Position numbers and translations under genes: made by a program
Shown here: one piece after another, positions 1 to 8,580 of the stretch
How the letters are laid out: each line of letters opens with the position of its first letter
Position numbering within the stretch: position 1 is the first letter of the stretch
Source of the DNA: Clostridia bacterium
GTDB taxonomy: Bacteria; Bacillota; Clostridia; Christensenellales; Aristaeellaceae
Direction of reading: 5' to 3'
DNA length: 33,214 nucleotides
Assembly (NCBI GenBank): GCA_017512675.1
Contig: JAFWEY010000158.1
Location: 1 to 33,214, forward strand
Notes under the pieces: generated by a model
What the model saw: only the letters and a program-made list of their open reading frames with translations
What the model was told of the DNA's origin: nothing
Database searches by the model: none

Positions 1-1
1 G

Positions 2-1729
2 GTTGTGCCGAAATCCGCGAAGAGCGGGGAGCAGATCGTCGGCCAGTACAGCGCAAAGCGGTCCGTCACCGTGCTGGAGGACTGGCGGCTCGCCCCGACG
101 ATCACGAAGATCGAACAGACCGGCGCGGGAAGAATAAAAATCATGTGGAGCGTCGTGTCGCCCGCGAATTACTATTCCGTGTATGAGGTAATCGACGGCG
201 AGAATGTGATGAAGAAGATCGTGGATACGACAAACGTGGAGCTGAGCGGCGTTAGCGCAGGCAAGCACACGTATGTGGTGCTTCCGAAATCCGCAAAGAG
301 CGGAGAGCAGATCGTCGGCCAGTACAGCGGAAAGCGATCCGTCACCGTGCTGGAGGACTGGCGGCTCGCCCCGACGATCACGAAGATCGAACAGACCGGC
401 GCGGGAAAAGTGAAACTCACGTGGAGCGTGGTGTCGCCCGCGAATTACTATTCCGTGTATGAGGTAATCGACGGCCAGAACGTAATGCAGAAGATCGTGG
501 ATACGACGAGTGCGGAGCTGAGCGGCGTAAGCATGGGCAGGCACACGTATGTGGTGCTGCCGAAATCGGCGAAGAGCGGAGAGCAGATTGTCGGCCAGTA
601 CAGCAATGAGAAATCGATCACTGTGGTGGAATGGGTCATCCATGTGGAATATGTCCAGCTTGATTATACAAGCCTGTCAATGGCCGTTGGCGACGCCATA
701 ACACTTCATGCGACGGTATATCCGCTCAATGCAACAGACAGGGATGTTACCTGGTCGAGCAACAACACCTCTGTAGCGACGGTAAGCGCGGGCAAGGTAA
801 CTGCAAAGGCGTCCGGTCAAGCGACAATAACAGTAACGACTGTAGATGGCCACAAAACAGCATCCTGTACAGTCACCGTATCCAATCCGGTCGAGTACAG
901 AGCTCTCCTGATCGGGGAAGAGTCCTTCAGCTGGGAATCCTCGCTTTGCACCCGAAATCGCTCAGATGTTACCCTGATGGAAAGAATGCTGAACACGGTC
1001 CGCGGCACAAACGGGAAAAAGTTCAGCATAACGAAGAAGTATGATCTGAACCGGTCAGGAGTGCTCAGTGCCATCAAAAATACTTTTGCATCGGCTGATA
1101 ACAACGATATTTCCCTCTTCTTCATTGCGTCACACGGAAATGCTACCAGCTCCGGAAGCAGCGCCGGCGCTTTGTCAATGTCACCCAGCGGCGATTTGAC
1201 CATAAGAGATCTGACCAACGCACTGAATGCGGTTCCCGGCAAAGTGATCGTTATCCTTGAGTCCTGCGGTTCAGGGGCAGCGGTATACGGCAATGGTTCT
1301 GCAGCAGGGGGCTCTGGCAAAGAACTCGCAAAAGCATTCGATGAAGCGGTAATCAAGGCATTTTCCGAAGCTGATCCAGGGATTGTCGAATTCGTTGGCG
1401 AACCGGGGCAGATCATATCAAAGACCGGTGAAATGCGTATATCGAACAAATTCTATGTACTGACTGCCTCCGCATATCTGGAACTGAGCTATGGATGGGA
1501 AGGTGAGACCAGTAATAATTTCTTTACAAAATGGCTGACCGATGGGATAGGGACATCCGGAAACATGCCTGCCGACACCAATACAAACGGCCAGACGACA
1601 TTGCACGAATTATACTCGTACATTTCCAGAGTAGGAGATGATTATCCAGTTTTCACTTCGAGCGGCGTAGGCTATCAGCACGTTCAGGTCTATCCTGCCA
1701 ACAGCAGTTTCGTGCTGTTCTGCAGATAG
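2..1729 (+). CDS. Secreted caspase-like protein with 92-aa repeats and BIG2 domain (5' end missing)
   Basis: The gene enters the window from the left: the reading frame is open from base 2 and the first residues continue a repeat, so the GTG at 5 is not a start. Numbering from base 5, the sequence PKSAKSGEQIVGQYS recurs at residues 2, 94 and 186, giving 92-residue units that look like fibronectin-III-type beta sandwiches (VKLTW..., ANYYSVYEV). A BIG2-type Ig-like domain follows at about 212-296 (VTWSSNNTSVATVS, GQATITVT). From about 299 comes a caspase/legumain-like fold: RALLIGEESF, then FIASHGN with His377 and VILESCGSG with Cys421, a spacing that fits a His-Cys dyad. I infer a surface or secreted cysteine protease with adhesive stalk repeats. 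The N-terminus with any signal peptide lies outside the window, and substrate specificity cannot be read. Confidence 0.8.
   Translation, partial: VVPKSAKSGEQIVGQYSAKRSVTVLEDWRLAPTITKIEQTGAGRIKIMWSVVSPANYYSVYEVIDGENVMKKIVDTTNVELSGVSAGKHTYVVLPKSAKSGEQIVGQYSGKRSVTVLEDWRLAPTITKIEQTGAGKVKLTWSVVSPANYYSVYEVIDGQNVMQKIVDTTSAELSGVSMGRHTYVVLPKSAKSGEQIVGQYSNEKSITVVEWVIHVEYVQLDYTSLSMAVGDAITLHATVYPLNATDRDVTWSSNNTSVATVSAGKVTAKASGQATITVTTVDGHKTASCTVTVSNPVEYRALLIGEESFSWESSLCTRNRSDVTLMERMLNTVRGTNGKKFSITKKYDLNRSGVLSAIKNTFASADNNDISLFFIASHGNATSSGSSAGALSMSPSGDLTIRDLTNALNAVPGKVIVILESCGSGAAVYGNGSAAGGSGKELAKAFDEAVIKAFSEADPGIVEFVGEPGQIISKTGEMRISNKFYVLTASAYLELSYGWEGETSNNFFTKWLTDGIGTSGNMPADTNTNGQTTLHELYSYISRVGDDYPVFTSSGVGYQHVQVYPANSSFVLFCR
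8..616 (+). repeat. Tandem 276-bp coding repeats
   Basis: The start of the repeat unit (ccgaaatc.gc.aagagcgg) occurs at 8, 284 and 560, an exact 276-base (92-codon) spacing. The two complete units are nearly identical in DNA as well as in protein, which suggests recent duplication or ongoing homogenisation. The third copy ends after the QYS motif, where the BIG2 domain begins. More units probably lie upstream of the window. Confidence 0.85.
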
Positions 1730-1874
1730 CGCGCAGCAGAGGATGGTGCGGGAGTGTCCGGTGTGACCGGGCGGATGCCGCCGGAAGGAAAACCGTTAAG
1801 CACGGTCCGGATTGGCGCAGGCCGGAGGATACGGTTTGACATTTTAAAGGGACAGCCGTCGAAAACACGGCAAC

Positions 1875-1913
1875 GGAAACCGGCAGACAATTCAGCGTTG
1901 TCTGCCGGTTTCC
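1875..1913. terminator. Shared terminator hairpin between convergent genes
   Basis: A perfect 16-bp inverted repeat (1875-1890 pairing with 1898-1913) has a 7-base loop. It lies between the end of the caspase-like gene and the end of icd, which converge here. There is no strong T-run on either side, so it is a probable rather than certain intrinsic terminator. The rest of 1730-1945 shows no gene. Confidence 0.6.
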
Positions 1914-1945
1914 ATGGTCCGGACGGCGGATGAACCGCACTGCCG

Positions 1946-3145
1946 TCAATTCTCTTTCAGCCTTCGGGCGACGGCATCCAGGAATTCGCCGCTGTTGACC
2001 GCGTTCGCGCCGGGCATCAGAAGCGCAAGATCCTTTGTGACCGTTCCGCCTTCGATGGTTTCAATGACCGCTCTTTCCAGGCGGTTGGAAAACCCGATCA
2101 GCTCCTGATCCCCATCCAGCTCACCGCGCTTGCGCAGCGCGCCGCTCCAGGCAAAAATCGTCGCCACCGGATTGGTGGAGGTTTCCTCGCCCTTCAGATA
2201 CCGGTAATAATGGCGGGTGACGGTACCGTGCGCGGCTTCGTACTCGAAGCATCCATCCGGGCTGACCAGCACGCTGGTCATCATTGCCAGCGACCCGTAA
2301 GCGGTGGATACCATGTCGCTCATAACATCGCCGTCATAGTTCTTGAGCGCCCATACAAACCCGCCTTCGGAGCGGACCGCGCGCGCGACCGCGTCGTCGA
2401 TCAGCGTATAAAAATACGATATGCCGGCCTTCCCGTAGGCGTCCTTGTACTCGTTGTCATAAATCTCCTGGAAAATCCACTTGAAGCTTTGGTCGTATGT
2501 CTTGGAGATGGTATCCTTTGCCGAAAACCACAGATCCTGACGCAGCGACAGCGCATAGGTAAAGCAGGCCCGTGCGAAGGATTCTATCGAAGCACGGGTG
2601 TTGTGCATGCCCATCAGCAGGCCGGGGCCCTGGAACTCGTGAATCGTTTTGCAAATCCTGCGTCCGTCCGCCCCGGTGAACACCAATTCCGCTTTGCCGG
2701 CCGAAGGAATTTCCATTTCCACTGCTTTGTAGATGTCCCCGTAAGCATGGCGCGCGATCGTGATCGGGCGTGTCCAGGTAGGTATGTACGGCTTCAGGCC
2801 GCGCACCAGAATCGGAGCGCGGAAAACCGTGCCGTCAAGCATCGCCCGCAGCGTGCCGTTGGGGCTTTTCCACATCTCCCGCAGGCCGTATTCCTCAACG
2901 CGCTGGGCATTGGGCGTAATGGTCGCGCATTTGACGCCCACCCGAAGACGCGCGATCGCGTTGGCCGCGTCCCGCGTCACCTGATCTCCGGTTTCGTCGC
3001 GGTTCTTCAGGCCGAGATCGTAATACTCGGTATTCAGTTCCACGAAAGGCAGAAGAAGAGTATCCTTGATCATCTTCCAAAGAACCCGGGTCATTTCGTC
3101 GCCGTCCAGTTCGGCGATCGGATTGCGCATCGGAATTCTGTTCAT
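1946..3145 (-). CDS. icd: NADP-type isocitrate dehydrogenase
   Basis: Oxidative decarboxylation of isocitrate to 2-oxoglutarate in the cytoplasm. The 399-residue protein matches the homodimeric, eukaryote-like NADP-dependent IDH class in length and motifs: N-terminal PIAELDGDEMTRV, the substrate-loop motif KSPNGTLRAMLDGTVFR, the metal-site region around YDGDVMSD, and C-terminal EAAHGTVTRHY plus TNPVA. The start codon overlaps the aconitase stop by 4 bases (ATGA), so the two are translationally coupled. AAAGGGTG lies about 8 bases upstream of the ATG. Together with aconitase and the divergent citrate synthase it makes the oxidative half of the TCA cycle, presumably for glutamate supply. Confidence 0.95.
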   Translation of the reverse strand: MNRIPMRNPIAELDGDEMTRVLWKMIKDTLLLPFVELNTEYYDLGLKNRDETGDQVTRDAANAIARLRVGVKCATITPNAQRVEEYGLREMWKSPNGTLRAMLDGTVFRAPILVRGLKPYIPTWTRPITIARHAYGDIYKAVEMEIPSAGKAELVFTGADGRRICKTIHEFQGPGLLMGMHNTRASIESFARACFTYALSLRQDLWFSAKDTISKTYDQSFKWIFQEIYDNEYKDAYGKAGISYFYTLIDDAVARAVRSEGGFVWALKNYDGDVMSDMVSTAYGSLAMMTSVLVSPDGCFEYEAAHGTVTRHYYRYLKGEETSTNPVATIFAWSGALRKRGELDGDQELIGFSNRLERAVIETIEGGTVTKDLALLMPGANAVNSGEFLDAVARRLKEN

Positions 3146-5313
3146 GCTTTTTCACCCTTTCCTCCGCGGGCAGCATAGTCGTTCATCAGACAGCCGTTGA
3201 GCAGAATGCGCCGCGAAGGCTGATCCAAATCCTTCAAATACAGTGTGATACAATCTTTTGATCCATCCGCATGAACCACACGGGCAGCGATTTCCTCCGC
3301 GCCCCGTTTGACCATTTCCCGGATGCCGTCGATTTCCACCACATCCCCGACGGAAAAGGCGTATTCCTGTTCGATGGTGAACGGCAGGATGCCCCAGTTG
3401 ATCAGATTCGAGCGATATCGCTTGGTGGCATACGCCCGGGCGATGTTCGCGCGGCCGCCGACGACCCGCTGGCAGGAAGCGGCCTGCTCGCGCGCGGATC
3501 CGTCGCCCGGCATGTTGGCATAAATCAGGGAACCGAAGCCGATTCCGTTTTCCGCATCCCTGCGCGAGGCTTTCGACCGGGACACATACTGAGGATCCCT
3601 GCGCGACAGCGCGAATTCGGACAGGCGAATCGGATTCGAGCGATAGCTGGACGTTTCGCCGGAAGGAATCAGTTCGTCGGTCGTGGTCACCGGATCGTTC
3701 AGCACCGACGCGACGGTCAGGCGCAGGCTTTCATCCAGCGCGGTAAACCGCGGCCAGTCGGTGATGTTCGGCCCCATCCGAAGCGGCTCGTCCGGAATCG
3801 GAGCGCCAAAGCCGGAGTATACCCGCTTCCGATAGACATCCATCGGGATTTCCGCCCGGTTCTCTCCCGGCGCATCGTATTCGATTTCATCTGCACCGGT
3901 CAAAACTCCGCCGTTCGCCGCGGTTGCCGCGATCGAGCGGGCATCCATCAGCGCCACGAACGCGCTCTGCCCTTCCCCCGGCTTCGCGCCTTCGCGGAAC
4001 GGGAAATTTCGGGTCGTATGGCGAATCGAAAGCTGGCCGTTGCCCGGCACATCACCCGCACCGAAGCAAGGCCCGCAGAAGCAGCTCTTGATCAGCGCGC
4101 CGGCCTCTTCCAGCGTCACAAGCGCCCCTGCTTTCGAAAGCGCAATGCTCTCGGGCAGCGACGGCGGATATACCGACAGAGAAAAAGCGCCGCAGCCGAC
4201 GGACTGGCCCTTCAGGATCGCGGCAGCCTCGGCGACATTTTCGAATATCCCGCCGGCGCAGCCGGCAATGATTCCCTGGTCCACCCGGAGCTGTCCGCCG
4301 TGAACCTTGCCGGTGAGATCCGGCGCTTTCCCGCCCAGCTGCGGCGCAAGCGCTTTCTCGGTCTCCCTCAGGATATCCGCAGCGTTCTCCTTCAGCTGGC
4401 GCACCGTGAACGCGTTTGACGGATGGAACGGAAGCGCAATCATCGGTTCCACCCGGCTCAGATCGATTTCGATCACCATATCGTAATACGCACCGTCGGG
4501 AACGGAAAGCTGCTTATACGCGTCTTCCCGCCCGTGCCGGGCATACCAGCTGCGGGTTTTTCCGTCCGTCTCCCAGATCGAGGACAGACAGGCGGTTTCC
4601 GTGGTCATCACATCGATGCCGATGCGGAAATCCATCGAAAGGCTGGCGAGGCCGGGACCGGCGAATTCCAGAACCTTGTTTTTGACCAGCCCCTGCCGGT
4701 AGGTGGCGCCGCACAGCGCGATGGCAACATCGTGCGGCCCTACCCCCCTGCGGGGTTTTCCGGTCAGATACACCAGCACCACTTCCGGGTTCGGCGCGTC
4801 CCATGTGTTCTCAAGCAGCTGCTTGACCAGCTCAGGGCCGCCCTCGCCGACGCCCATCGCGCCCAGCGCGCCATAGCGGGTGTGGCTGTCGGAGCCCAGA
4901 ATCATGCCGCCGCATTCCGCCAGCATTTCCCGGGCGAACTGGTGAATGACTGCCACGTTTGCAGGCACATAGATCCCGCCGTATTTGCGCGCGGCGGAAA
5001 GGCCGAACAGGTGATCGTCCTCATTGATGGTGCCGCCGACCGCGCAAAGGCTGTTGTGGCAGTTGGTCAGCGCATACGGCACCGGAAAACGCGTCATACC
5101 GCTGGCGCGAGCGGTCTGGATGATGCCGACATAGGTGATATCGTGGGAAATCAGTTTGTCAAACCGGATCGACAGACGGTCTTTCTCTCCCAGGCAATCG
5201 TGCGCGCGCAGGATCCGGCAGGCGAGCGTTTTCTCCCGTTCGCCGAGATCCTCTGGGGCGGGTGTCCATTTGCCGCCGCGGTAGACGGCGCCGCCCTGAT
5301 GGACATGAATCAT
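3142..5313 (-). CDS. acn: Aconitate hydratase (AcnA/LeuC superfamily)
   Basis: Isomerises citrate to isocitrate through a [4Fe-4S] cluster. The 723-residue protein has the aconitase-superfamily features ILGSDSHTRYGALGAMGVGEGG, a cluster Cys in IIAGCAGG and the CxxC pair in CFCGPCFGAGD, followed by the swivel domain (SRRDPQYVSRSK, IGFGSLIYANM, ANIARAYATKRYRSNLINWGILPF). It belongs to the shorter aconitase group common in Clostridia rather than the roughly 900-residue AcnA. GGAGGG sits about 7 bases before the ATG. The adjacent icd makes an acn-icd operon. A related hydratase such as homoaconitase cannot be excluded by motif alone, but the citrate synthase and IDH neighbours argue for aconitase. 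Confidence 0.92.
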   Translation of the reverse strand: MIHVHQGGAVYRGGKWTPAPEDLGEREKTLACRILRAHDCLGEKDRLSIRFDKLISHDITYVGIIQTARASGMTRFPVPYALTNCHNSLCAVGGTINEDDHLFGLSAARKYGGIYVPANVAVIHQFAREMLAECGGMILGSDSHTRYGALGAMGVGEGGPELVKQLLENTWDAPNPEVVLVYLTGKPRRGVGPHDVAIALCGATYRQGLVKNKVLEFAGPGLASLSMDFRIGIDVMTTETACLSSIWETDGKTRSWYARHGREDAYKQLSVPDGAYYDMVIEIDLSRVEPMIALPFHPSNAFTVRQLKENAADILRETEKALAPQLGGKAPDLTGKVHGGQLRVDQGIIAGCAGGIFENVAEAAAILKGQSVGCGAFSLSVYPPSLPESIALSKAGALVTLEEAGALIKSCFCGPCFGAGDVPGNGQLSIRHTTRNFPFREGAKPGEGQSAFVALMDARSIAATAANGGVLTGADEIEYDAPGENRAEIPMDVYRKRVYSGFGAPIPDEPLRMGPNITDWPRFTALDESLRLTVASVLNDPVTTTDELIPSGETSSYRSNPIRLSEFALSRRDPQYVSRSKASRRDAENGIGFGSLIYANMPGDGSAREQAASCQRVVGGRANIARAYATKRYRSNLINWGILPFTIEQEYAFSVGDVVEIDGIREMVKRGAEEIAARVVHADGSKDCITLYLKDLDQPSRRILLNGCLMNDYAARGGKGEKA

Positions 5314-5342
5314 GGTTTTCCCTCCATCCGAATTTGCTCTTC

Positions 5343-5370
5343 ATTATAACACAGCTCCGCCGGATTGCAA
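5343..5370 (-). promoter_or_regulatory. Sigma-A promoter of acn-icd
   Basis: On the minus strand, a -35 TTGCAA (5370-5365) is separated by 16 bases from a perfect -10 TATAAT (5348-5343). It lies about 30 bases upstream of the aconitase ATG, giving a short leader. It is divergent from the citrate synthase promoter. Confidence 0.75.
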
Positions 5371-5462
5371 GGAAAATGTGCATAAAATCATGTTCAATTC
5401 CCGCAATCGGGCGCGCCGAACTGCTTTTTATCGAGCAAATTTGAATTTTAAAGAGAAACGAC

Positions 5463-5491
5463 TTGCAAAGTTGAACACATTGCGCTATACT
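5463..5491 (+). promoter_or_regulatory. Sigma-A promoter of gltA
   Basis: TTGCAA (5463-5468), a 17-base spacer and TATACT (5486-5491) stand about 35 bases before the chosen citrate synthase start. The roughly 90 bases between the two divergent promoters are AT-richer than the surroundings. They hold GTTCAA at 5392 and TTGAAC at 5471, which could be parts of a regulator site, but I cannot assign one. Confidence 0.75.
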
Positions 5492-5525
5492 GCCGTTTCA
5501 AATGGGCGGAAAGCGGGGAATTGTC

Positions 5526-6905
5526 ATGCAGCAGTATATGCCTTACATGCAGGACGATGTACTGAAAAAGTACGTCGATGAAATGAGCGCTGACGTTCGG
5601 GAGCGGTACTACATCGACCCGGCCAAATACGCGAGTTACAACGTCAAGCGCGGGCTGCGCAACATGGACGGCACCGGCGTCATGGCCGGCGTGACCCGCA
5701 TCGGTTCGGTGCAGGGCTACATGATGCTGGACGGCGAACCGATTCCGATGCCCGGCCGTCTGTATTACCGCGGCATCGAAATCAGCCAGATTGTCAAATA
5801 CCATGCGGAGCACAAAACGTTTGGCTTTGAGGAAGTCGCTTATCTGCTTCTGCTGGGCAAGCTGCCGACCGAAGCGCAGCTGCGCTCCTACGATGCGGTG
5901 CAGTCCGCTGCGCGCCGCCTGCCGGACGGCTTCGCGGAGGACATGATCCTGAAAGCGCCCAGCCGCAGCGTCATGAACAAGCTGAGCCGCGCGGTGCTGG
6001 CGCTGTACACCTATGACCCGAATCCGGACGAAACATCCGTCGAAAACATGGTGCGCCAGTCGATCGAGCTGGTAGGACGCGTGCCGATCATCGCGGCCTA
6101 CGCGTATGCCGTCAAACGGCATTATTACGACGGCCAGTCGCTCATCTTCCACGTTCCGCAGGAGGATCTGTCCCTGGCAGAGAACTTCCTGCACATCATG
6201 CGTCCGGACACCGCGTTCACCGAGGACGAAGCGCTGCTGCTGGATATCCTGCTGATGCTGCACGCCGAACACGGCGGCGGCAACAACTCCGCCTTCGCCT
6301 GCCGCGTCCTGTCCTCCACCGGAACCGATACCTACGGCGCGATTTCCGCAGCCATCAATTCGCTGAAGGGGCCTCTGCACGGCGGCGCCAACCAGAAGGT
6401 CATGGAAATGCTGGAAAACGTCAAGCAAAACGTGCCGGACCCGGGCAACGAAAGCGCCCTTCGGGATTATCTGAGCAAAATGGCGGACGGCGAAGTATAC
6501 GACGGAGCCGGCAAGATCTACGGTCTGGGCCATGCGGTGTATACCGAATCGGATCCGCGGGCAGTGCTTTTGAAGGAGTACGCGCGGAAAATGGCCGACC
6601 AGAAGGGCTTCGGCGACGATTTCAGGCTGATGGAAGAGATCGAACGCATCGGCAAGGAAGTCCTGACCGAAAAGCTGCAGGGCAAAAAAACGCTGTGCGC
6701 CAACGTCGATATGTATTCCGGCCTGGTCTACCGCATGCTGGATATTCCGCAGGAGCTGATGACGCCGATGTTCGCGATCGCCCGCATGGCGGGCTGGTGC
6801 GGACACCGCATGGAAGAAATTCTGACCGGCGGCCGCATCATCCGTCCGGCATACCGCGCAGTAATGCCGCACACCGATTACGTGCCGATCGAAGACCGGG
6901 TCTGA
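5526..6905 (+). CDS. gltA: Citrate synthase
   Basis: Condenses acetyl-CoA and oxaloacetate to citrate. Citrate synthase motifs are clear: RIGSVQGYMMLDGEPIPM and LYYRGIEIS near the N-terminus, HAEHGGGNNSAFACRVLSSTGTD with a catalytic-region His, the KGPLHGGANQKVMEML signature, and GLGHAVYTESDPRA. I chose the ATG at 5526 (459 residues) because AGCGGGGA lies 8-9 bases upstream. An in-frame ATG at 5502 sits only about 10 bases after the -10 box and has no ribosome binding site. The gene is divergent from acn-icd, and all three encode the 2-oxoglutarate branch. Confidence 0.95.
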   Translation: MQQYMPYMQDDVLKKYVDEMSADVRERYYIDPAKYASYNVKRGLRNMDGTGVMAGVTRIGSVQGYMMLDGEPIPMPGRLYYRGIEISQIVKYHAEHKTFGFEEVAYLLLLGKLPTEAQLRSYDAVQSAARRLPDGFAEDMILKAPSRSVMNKLSRAVLALYTYDPNPDETSVENMVRQSIELVGRVPIIAAYAYAVKRHYYDGQSLIFHVPQEDLSLAENFLHIMRPDTAFTEDEALLLDILLMLHAEHGGGNNSAFACRVLSSTGTDTYGAISAAINSLKGPLHGGANQKVMEMLENVKQNVPDPGNESALRDYLSKMADGEVYDGAGKIYGLGHAVYTESDPRAVLLKEYARKMADQKGFGDDFRLMEEIERIGKEVLTEKLQGKKTLCANVDMYSGLVYRMLDIPQELMTPMFAIARMAGWCGHRMEEILTGGRIIRPAYRAVMPHTDYVPIEDRV

Positions 6906-6919
6906 GGTTGGTTTTCATT

Positions 6920-6956
6920 CTCCGTTCACGCAGTTCATGCGGGACGGAGTTTTTTT
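6920..6956 (+). terminator. Terminator after gltA
   Basis: CTCCGT (6920-6925) pairs with ACGGAG (6944-6949), with an inner CGCA/TGCG stem, and is followed at once by seven T residues. It is a classical intrinsic terminator 15 bases after the gltA stop. Confidence 0.85.
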
Positions 6957-7005
6957 CTGCCGCTTTTTCTGTTTTAAGTCCGCTTTAGGATGCGATGCTG
7001 CAATT

Positions 7006-7037
7006 CTCCTGTCCGAAAGGGAAACAAAAAACAGGAG
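7006..7037 (+). promoter_or_regulatory. Possible RBS-sequestering hairpin
   Basis: CTCCTGT at 7006-7012 is the exact complement of ACAGGAG at 7031-7037, which overlaps the AGGAGG ribosome binding site of the next gene (ATG at 7048). Pairing would hide the Shine-Dalgarno sequence. The stem is only 7 bp with an 18-base loop, so its regulatory role is an inference. Confidence 0.35.
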
Positions 7038-7047
7038 GAACAGAGAA

Positions 7048-7563
7048 ATGAAGACGATCAACAAAAAGGTTATCGCCGGACTGGCTGCAGTGCTGGCGCT
7101 GGTTATGGGGTTTGCGGCGTTCGCCGAGAACACTGGGACGGAGGCCGTCCCCGATCGGGCTGAAATCCTGGAAGAAGCAGCGGATGCGGCAGATACGGAA
7201 ACAGCCGAAGAGCCTGCCGGCACCGAACAGGACGATGCCGCCGCCCTGCAGGAAGCTCTGAATGCGTACCGCAGCGCGAAAGCCGGCAAACGCCTGTCCG
7301 ATCTCGAAGAAGAACTGAACGAAATGGCGGAAGCGGACCAACTGACACAGGAACAGGCAAGCCTGATTCTGGACCAGGCCAGGGAACAGCAGGCGCTGAA
7401 GAACGGCCAATGCCCGAACTGCGGATCCCAGATCGGCAGCGGCAGGAACGGCCAGGGCGGGTTCTTCCGCGGCGGAACAGGCGGAAACCGCAGCCGGGAA
7501 GGCCGCGGAAGCAGAATGAAAGGCATGGATTTGACGCCGCAGCAGAGTGCGCCCCGGGGCTGA
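7048..7563 (+). CDS. Small secreted acidic protein with Gly/Arg-rich tail
   Basis: 171 residues starting at an ATG preceded by AGGAGG. Residues 1-26 form a signal peptide (basic N-region, hydrophobic core, AFA cleavage site) with no lipobox Cys. The next part, about 28-65, is Ala/Glu/Asp-rich and probably disordered. Residues 66-118 are helical, with the phrase ADQLTQEQASLIL resembling the short helical repeat seen in DUF2680-type exported proteins. Then comes a single CPNCG knuckle (Cys122, Cys125) and a Gly/Arg-rich tail (about 131-157). Only one CxxC pair is present, so a complete zinc ribbon would need a dimer or another partner. No function is recognised, and it appears monocistronic between two terminators. 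Confidence 0.75.
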   Translation: MKTINKKVIAGLAAVLALVMGFAAFAENTGTEAVPDRAEILEEAADAADTETAEEPAGTEQDDAAALQEALNAYRSAKAGKRLSDLEEELNEMAEADQLTQEQASLILDQAREQQALKNGQCPNCGSQIGSGRNGQGGFFRGGTGGNRSREGRGSRMKGMDLTPQQSAPRG

Positions 7564-7585
7564 TCCGTTCTTTTCTCCCGAGATA

Positions 7586-7613
7586 CCGCCGCCCGCCATC
7601 CGGCGGGCGGCGG
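7586..7613. terminator. GC-rich terminator-like hairpin
   Basis: A perfect 12-bp GC-only inverted repeat (7586-7597 with 7602-7613) has a 4-base loop and lies 23 bases after the small secreted protein. The following T-run is weak (atgtttc). The remaining bases to 7786 contain no gene that I can support. Confidence 0.6.
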
Positions 7614-7786
7614 ATGTTTCTCCCGTGCACCCGCCGCGGGAGCCGGCAGAAAGCTCCCCGTCTGCCGCGGAAACCATCTTCCTGACACGCGTCCCTGATC
7701 TCCCGGAAGCTATTCCGCCGTGCGCCGTGCCGTCCCGGTCCGGCATCCCGGGTGCACCGAACCGCAGCGCTCCTTCGCCCTTTCGC

Positions 7787-8401
7787 TCAGTTCAGCTTCA
7801 TAACGTATTCTCCCCGCTCGTTTTTCCGATACCCGACCTTTTCCATATAGCCCTCGTGCTTCGGCGCATTTCCGCGGAACACGAGGGTTTTATAGCCTTC
7901 CGACGCCAGTTGTTCATGCAGATAGCTGCCGACTGAAGTATCCCGATACACCGGCGTCGCGTAGTCCAGCAGCACCTCGAGGCTGCCGTCCTGCGCGGGG
8001 CATGCCAGGAACAGTCCCGCCGGATTGCCGTCGCAGCACACCAGATAGGCGGTTTCCGCCCGCCTCTCCTCAAGCGAAAAGCCCGGATTCCAAACGCGGA
8101 TGTCCTCCAGGCTGCTTTCCAGGAGCCAGGAAACATACCCGTCGTCCGGAACGGTTTTGATCAGATTGTAGTGCTTCCGGTTCCTGCTGAGGCGGACCAG
8201 GTGATAGATGTTGATGCACACCAGAAAGATATTCATCGCCGCCGTGGGATATGAGCGAATCACCAGTGCGTAGCACGTAAAGATGACGCACCCGATCAGA
8301 TTGATGATCCGCAGCCGAACGACAGAAGTCATCAGCATGGTTACGACCACCAGTGCCGAACCGAGATAGCCTACGAGTTCAATCGCCGTTTTTCCATCCA
8401 T
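7787..8401 (-). CDS. Membrane protein, YgjV-like N-terminus with GNAT-like C-terminus
   Basis: 204 residues from the ATG at 8401, which has GGGAGG 9-10 bases upstream. Upstream in-frame sequence looks non-coding. Three hydrophobic segments fill residues 6-75 (IELVGYLGSALVVVTMLM, INLIGCVIFTCYALVI, MNIFLVCINIYHLVRL), resembling the YgjV inner-membrane family. The C-terminal half (about 110-204) looks like a short GNAT acetyltransferase fold: ETAYLVCCDGNPAGLFLA, then YRDTSVGSYLHEQLASEGYKTLVF and HEGYMEKVGYRK, where an acetyl-CoA loop and the G-Y/F ending would be expected. Neither activity nor substrate can be predicted. Confidence is good for the gene and lower for the domain names. Confidence 0.7.
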   Translation of the reverse strand: MDGKTAIELVGYLGSALVVVTMLMTSVVRLRIINLIGCVIFTCYALVIRSYPTAAMNIFLVCINIYHLVRLSRNRKHYNLIKTVPDDGYVSWLLESSLEDIRVWNPGFSLEERRAETAYLVCCDGNPAGLFLACPAQDGSLEVLLDYATPVYRDTSVGSYLHEQLASEGYKTLVFRGNAPKHEGYMEKVGYRKNERGEYVMKLN

Positions 8402-8580
8402 AGATCGTTTCCTCCCTTCGGTTTTCCGTCGACCGGACTGCCTTTCCGCCGCGGAATACGCATGGAAGCAGCCACACAAGTATTGTAGCTCAGTCTGAGG
8501 CCCCGCGCAAGAACCCAGGCAGTTTTCCGGCGGGAATCCGGCTGCCGATCCTGTTCTTCCGGGCAACAGGCAGCCTGTTC

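Noticed and set aside
5502..5525. Earlier gltA start at 5502
   Set aside because: It is too close to the -10 box to have a ribosome binding site on the transcript; the ATG at 5526 has one.
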